The notes beneath the pieces were generated by a model. The model was not told the DNA's origin, did no database searches, and worked only from the letters and a program-made list of their open reading frames with translations. A stretch of 64,000 nucleotides of DNA from Streptomyces tsukubensis. GTDB lineage: Bacteria; Actinomycetota; Actinomycetes; Streptomycetales; Streptomycetaceae. The DNA is taken from contig NZ_CP045178.1 of the NCBI RefSeq assembly GCF_009296025.1, forward strand, positions 6,944,001-7,008,000, written 5' to 3'. Below, in pieces: positions 62,174 to 64,000 of the stretch. Made by a program: the position numbers and the translations under genes. The stretch's first letter is position 1. Every line of letters starts with the position of its first letter.

Positions 62174-63289
62174 GTGAAGGCGACACCGAATTTCACCGGC
62201 GATGCCCAGCCCTACGGGGGCGGCGACCCCTACGCCGACTACCGCACCGCCGACTTCCCCTTCACCCGGCACGCCAACCTCGCCGCCAGGGAGCTGGGCG
62301 GCTCCGTGGTCGCCGCCAATGACGAGTTCTTCGCCGAGCGGGAGAACCTGCTGGTCGCCTCGCGCGCGGTCTTCGACCCCGAGCACTTCGGCCACAAGGG
62401 CAAGATCATGGACGGCTGGGAGACACGCAGGCGCAGGGGCGCGGGCGCCGACCGGCCGCATCCCACCGAGGAGGACCACGACTGGGCCCTCGTCAGGCTC
62501 GGCGCGCCCGGCGTCATCAGGGGTGTCGTCGTCGACACCGCCCACTTCAGGGGCAACTACCCGCAGGCCGTCTCCGTGGAGGCCACCGCCGTCGAGGGGA
62601 CCCCCACCCCGGAGGAACTCCGCACGGGCGATGTGAAGTGGACGACTCTCGTCCCGCGCACCCCGGTCGGCGGCCACGCGGCCAACGGTTTCGCCGTCGA
62701 TGTCGAGCAGAGGTTCACGCACCTGCGGGTCAACCAGCACCCCGACGGCGGTATCGCCAGGCTGCGGGTGTACGGCGAGGTCGTCCCCGACCCGAGCTGG
62801 CTCGCCGCGCTCGGCACCTTCGACGTCGTGGCCCTGGAGAACGGCGGCAGGACCGAGGACGCCTCGAACCGCTTCTACTCCTCGCCCGACAACACCATCC
62901 AGCCCGGCCGCTCCCGCAAGATGGACGACGGCTGGGAGACGCGCCGCCGCCGCGACCGGGGCAACGACTGGATCAGCTACGTGCTCGCCGGTCACGCGGA
63001 GATCCGTGCCGTCGAGATCGACACGGCTTACCTGAAGGGAAATTCGGCGGGCTGGGCCTCCCTCTCCGTCAAGGACGGTGACACGGGCGAGTGGCGGGAG
63101 ATCCTGCCCCGCACCCGTCTCCAGCCCGACACCAACCACCGCTTCCCGCTCGACGCCCCCGCGAGGGGCACCCACGCGCGGATCGACATCTACCCCGACG
63201 GCGGAATCTCCCGGCTGCGGCTCTTCGGCGCGCTGACGGACGAGGGCGCCGCACAGCTGGTCGCCCGCCACCAGGAGTTGGCCGGCTGA
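62174..63289 (+). CDS. alc: Allantoicase
   Basis: 371 residues from GTG with AGGAAG. Cleaves allantoate to ureidoglycolate and urea. Two allantoicase domains: KIMDGWETRRRRG..WALVRLGAPGVIRGVVVDTAHFRGNYP and KMDDGWETRRRRDRGNDW..IRAVEIDTAYLKGNSAGWASL, each followed by RxNQHPDGGIARLRVYG or IYPDGGISRLRLFG. Follows allB in the same direction. Confidence 0.96.
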   Translation: MKATPNFTGDAQPYGGGDPYADYRTADFPFTRHANLAARELGGSVVAANDEFFAERENLLVASRAVFDPEHFGHKGKIMDGWETRRRRGAGADRPHPTEEDHDWALVRLGAPGVIRGVVVDTAHFRGNYPQAVSVEATAVEGTPTPEELRTGDVKWTTLVPRTPVGGHAANGFAVDVEQRFTHLRVNQHPDGGIARLRVYGEVVPDPSWLAALGTFDVVALENGGRTEDASNRFYSSPDNTIQPGRSRKMDDGWETRRRRDRGNDWISYVLAGHAEIRAVEIDTAYLKGNSAGWASLSVKDGDTGEWREILPRTRLQPDTNHRFPLDAPARGTHARIDIYPDGGISRLRLFGALTDEGAAQLVARHQELAG

Positions 63290-63293
63290 TACC

Positions 63294-63333
63294 GGGCCGG
63301 CGGGCGGGGACACGCACCCCCGCCCGCCGGCCC
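63294..63333. terminator. Hairpin after allantoicase
   Basis: GGGCCGGCGGGCGGGG and its complement, 8-base loop, 5 bp after the alc stop. Confidence 0.8.
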
Positions 63334-63539
63334 ACCGCGCGTCGGTCGGCCTCCCGTCGGTCGTCCGTCCGCCCGAGGACGGCCGACCCGCGGACATCGA
63401 ACTGCGGTACGCCCCGGTCGCCCAGGTGGGGGGATTCGAGAGGGTATGGGCGCGGTAGCGTCCCTGTAACGGGCAACGCACGGAAAATTCACCTGAGTTG
63501 ACATTGTGCGCACCGGTCTACGCGCGTCATCCTTGACCC

Positions 63540-63965
63540 ATGCGAATCCCCCCACGGATCACCTCACGCATCGCAGCCACCTTCGCCCTCGCCGCCGCAC
63601 TGCTGGTCGGCGGCCCTGTAGCGGGCGCCGCCACGGCCGCGCCCGCCGCGGTCACGGCCTCCGCGCCGCGGATCGCCGCGGTCGGTGACATCTGCCTCTC
63701 CGACCTCCCCGCCCAGGCCCACGACACCCTCGACCTGATCGAGGAGGGCGGCCCCTACCCGTATCCGCAGGACGGCACCGTCTTCCAGAACAGGGAAGGC
63801 GTCCTGCCCAGCCAGAGCAGCGGTTACTACCACGAGTACACGGTCGTCACCCCTGGATCGAGCGACCGGGGCGCCCGCCGCATCGTCACCGGTGACGAGG
63901 ACCGCGAGGACTTCTACACCTCCGACCACTACGAGTCCTTCGACCTGGTCGACCACACCTGCTGA
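63540..63965 (+). CDS. Secreted guanyl-specific ribonuclease (RNase Sa type)
   Basis: 141 residues. A Sec signal (SRIAATFALAAALLVGGPVAGAATA) is followed by a mature chain of about 96 residues close to RNase Sa: GDICLSDLPAQAHDTLDLIEEGGPYPYPQDGTVFQNREGVLP, SSGYYHEYTVVTPG, GARRIVTGDEDREDFYTSDHYESF. The catalytic Glu (YHEYTV), Arg (RRIVTG) and His (SDHYESF) and the two cystine Cys (GDIC, DHTC) are in place. It cuts RNA after G outside the cell. Confidence 0.93.
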   Translation: MRIPPRITSRIAATFALAAALLVGGPVAGAATAAPAAVTASAPRIAAVGDICLSDLPAQAHDTLDLIEEGGPYPYPQDGTVFQNREGVLPSQSSGYYHEYTVVTPGSSDRGARRIVTGDEDREDFYTSDHYESFDLVDHTC

Positions 63966-64000
63966 CCCCGCGAACCGACCGCCACCGGCCCACACCCCGG

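Overview
The window is high-GC actinobacterial DNA, almost certainly from a Streptomyces chromosome. GTG and TTG starts are common, many genes overlap by 4 bp (ATGA/GTGA), and there are WhiJ/Scr1-type (DUF5753) and DUF6879 proteins, an RNase Sa homologue and a purine-degradation locus of the Streptomyces type. It splits at about 21 kb into a mobile accessory region on the left and a conserved catabolic region on the right.

Accessory region (1 to about 21.2 kb). The left edge holds a CBASS anti-phage locus: the 3' end of a CD-NTase gene, a fused E2/E1 (ThiF) conjugation gene that overlaps it by ATGA, and a convergent HNH-SAVED nuclease (Cap5-like) whose 3' end overlaps the E2/E1 gene by 94 bp. 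Next come a large STAND-type NTPase and scraps of an arsenic-resistance operon (arsC and thioredoxin reductase ends). A tightly coupled minus-strand operon (10965 to 6862) follows: an unknown protein, Nudix, a 28-residue membrane peptide, an 80-residue protein, a DapF homologue, a Ddl homologue, a C39-type protease and a stand-alone MurF C-terminal domain. I cannot match this set to a known pathway. A WhiJ-like regulator and two partner genes lie upstream and share a repeated DNA motif with the operon. Relaxase, MobC, SpdB-like (DUF2637), a helicase-loader-type ATPase, a replication-type protein, an XRE regulator, excisionase and tyrosine integrase make up the backbone of a mobilisable integrative element. 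The integrase sits near the right end.

Chromosomal region (21.4 to 64 kb). It starts with corA, a GAF-LuxR regulator facing two acyl-CoA synthetases, a nonsense-mutated XRE gene and a GNAT. The main block degrades purines through allantoin to glyoxylate and on to central metabolism: 8-oxoguanine deaminase, an NCS2 permease, uricase, HIU hydrolase and OHCU decarboxylase, allantoinase, allantoicase, glyoxylate carboligase, hydroxypyruvate isomerase, tartronate semialdehyde reductase, malate synthase, and a catalase for the uricase peroxide. An IclR regulator (AllR) is present. Paired TTCC-N7-GGAA boxes, always 21 bp apart, lie before gcl, hyi, aceB and between allR and allB. A second palindrome, TTCAAC-N5-GTTGAA, marks the uricase operon, catalase and allantoinase, with a weaker copy before aceB.

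Among these sit unrelated genes: a GH89 alpha-N-acetylglucosaminidase, a LysR/NmrA/SDR group, an aromatic amino acid hydroxylase, a Ser/Thr kinase with a C-terminal bulb-lectin domain, a HipA-like protein, a MobA-like nucleotidyltransferase and a secreted RNase Sa-type guanyl ribonuclease. Functional calls rest on reading motifs and on family knowledge; no searches were run.
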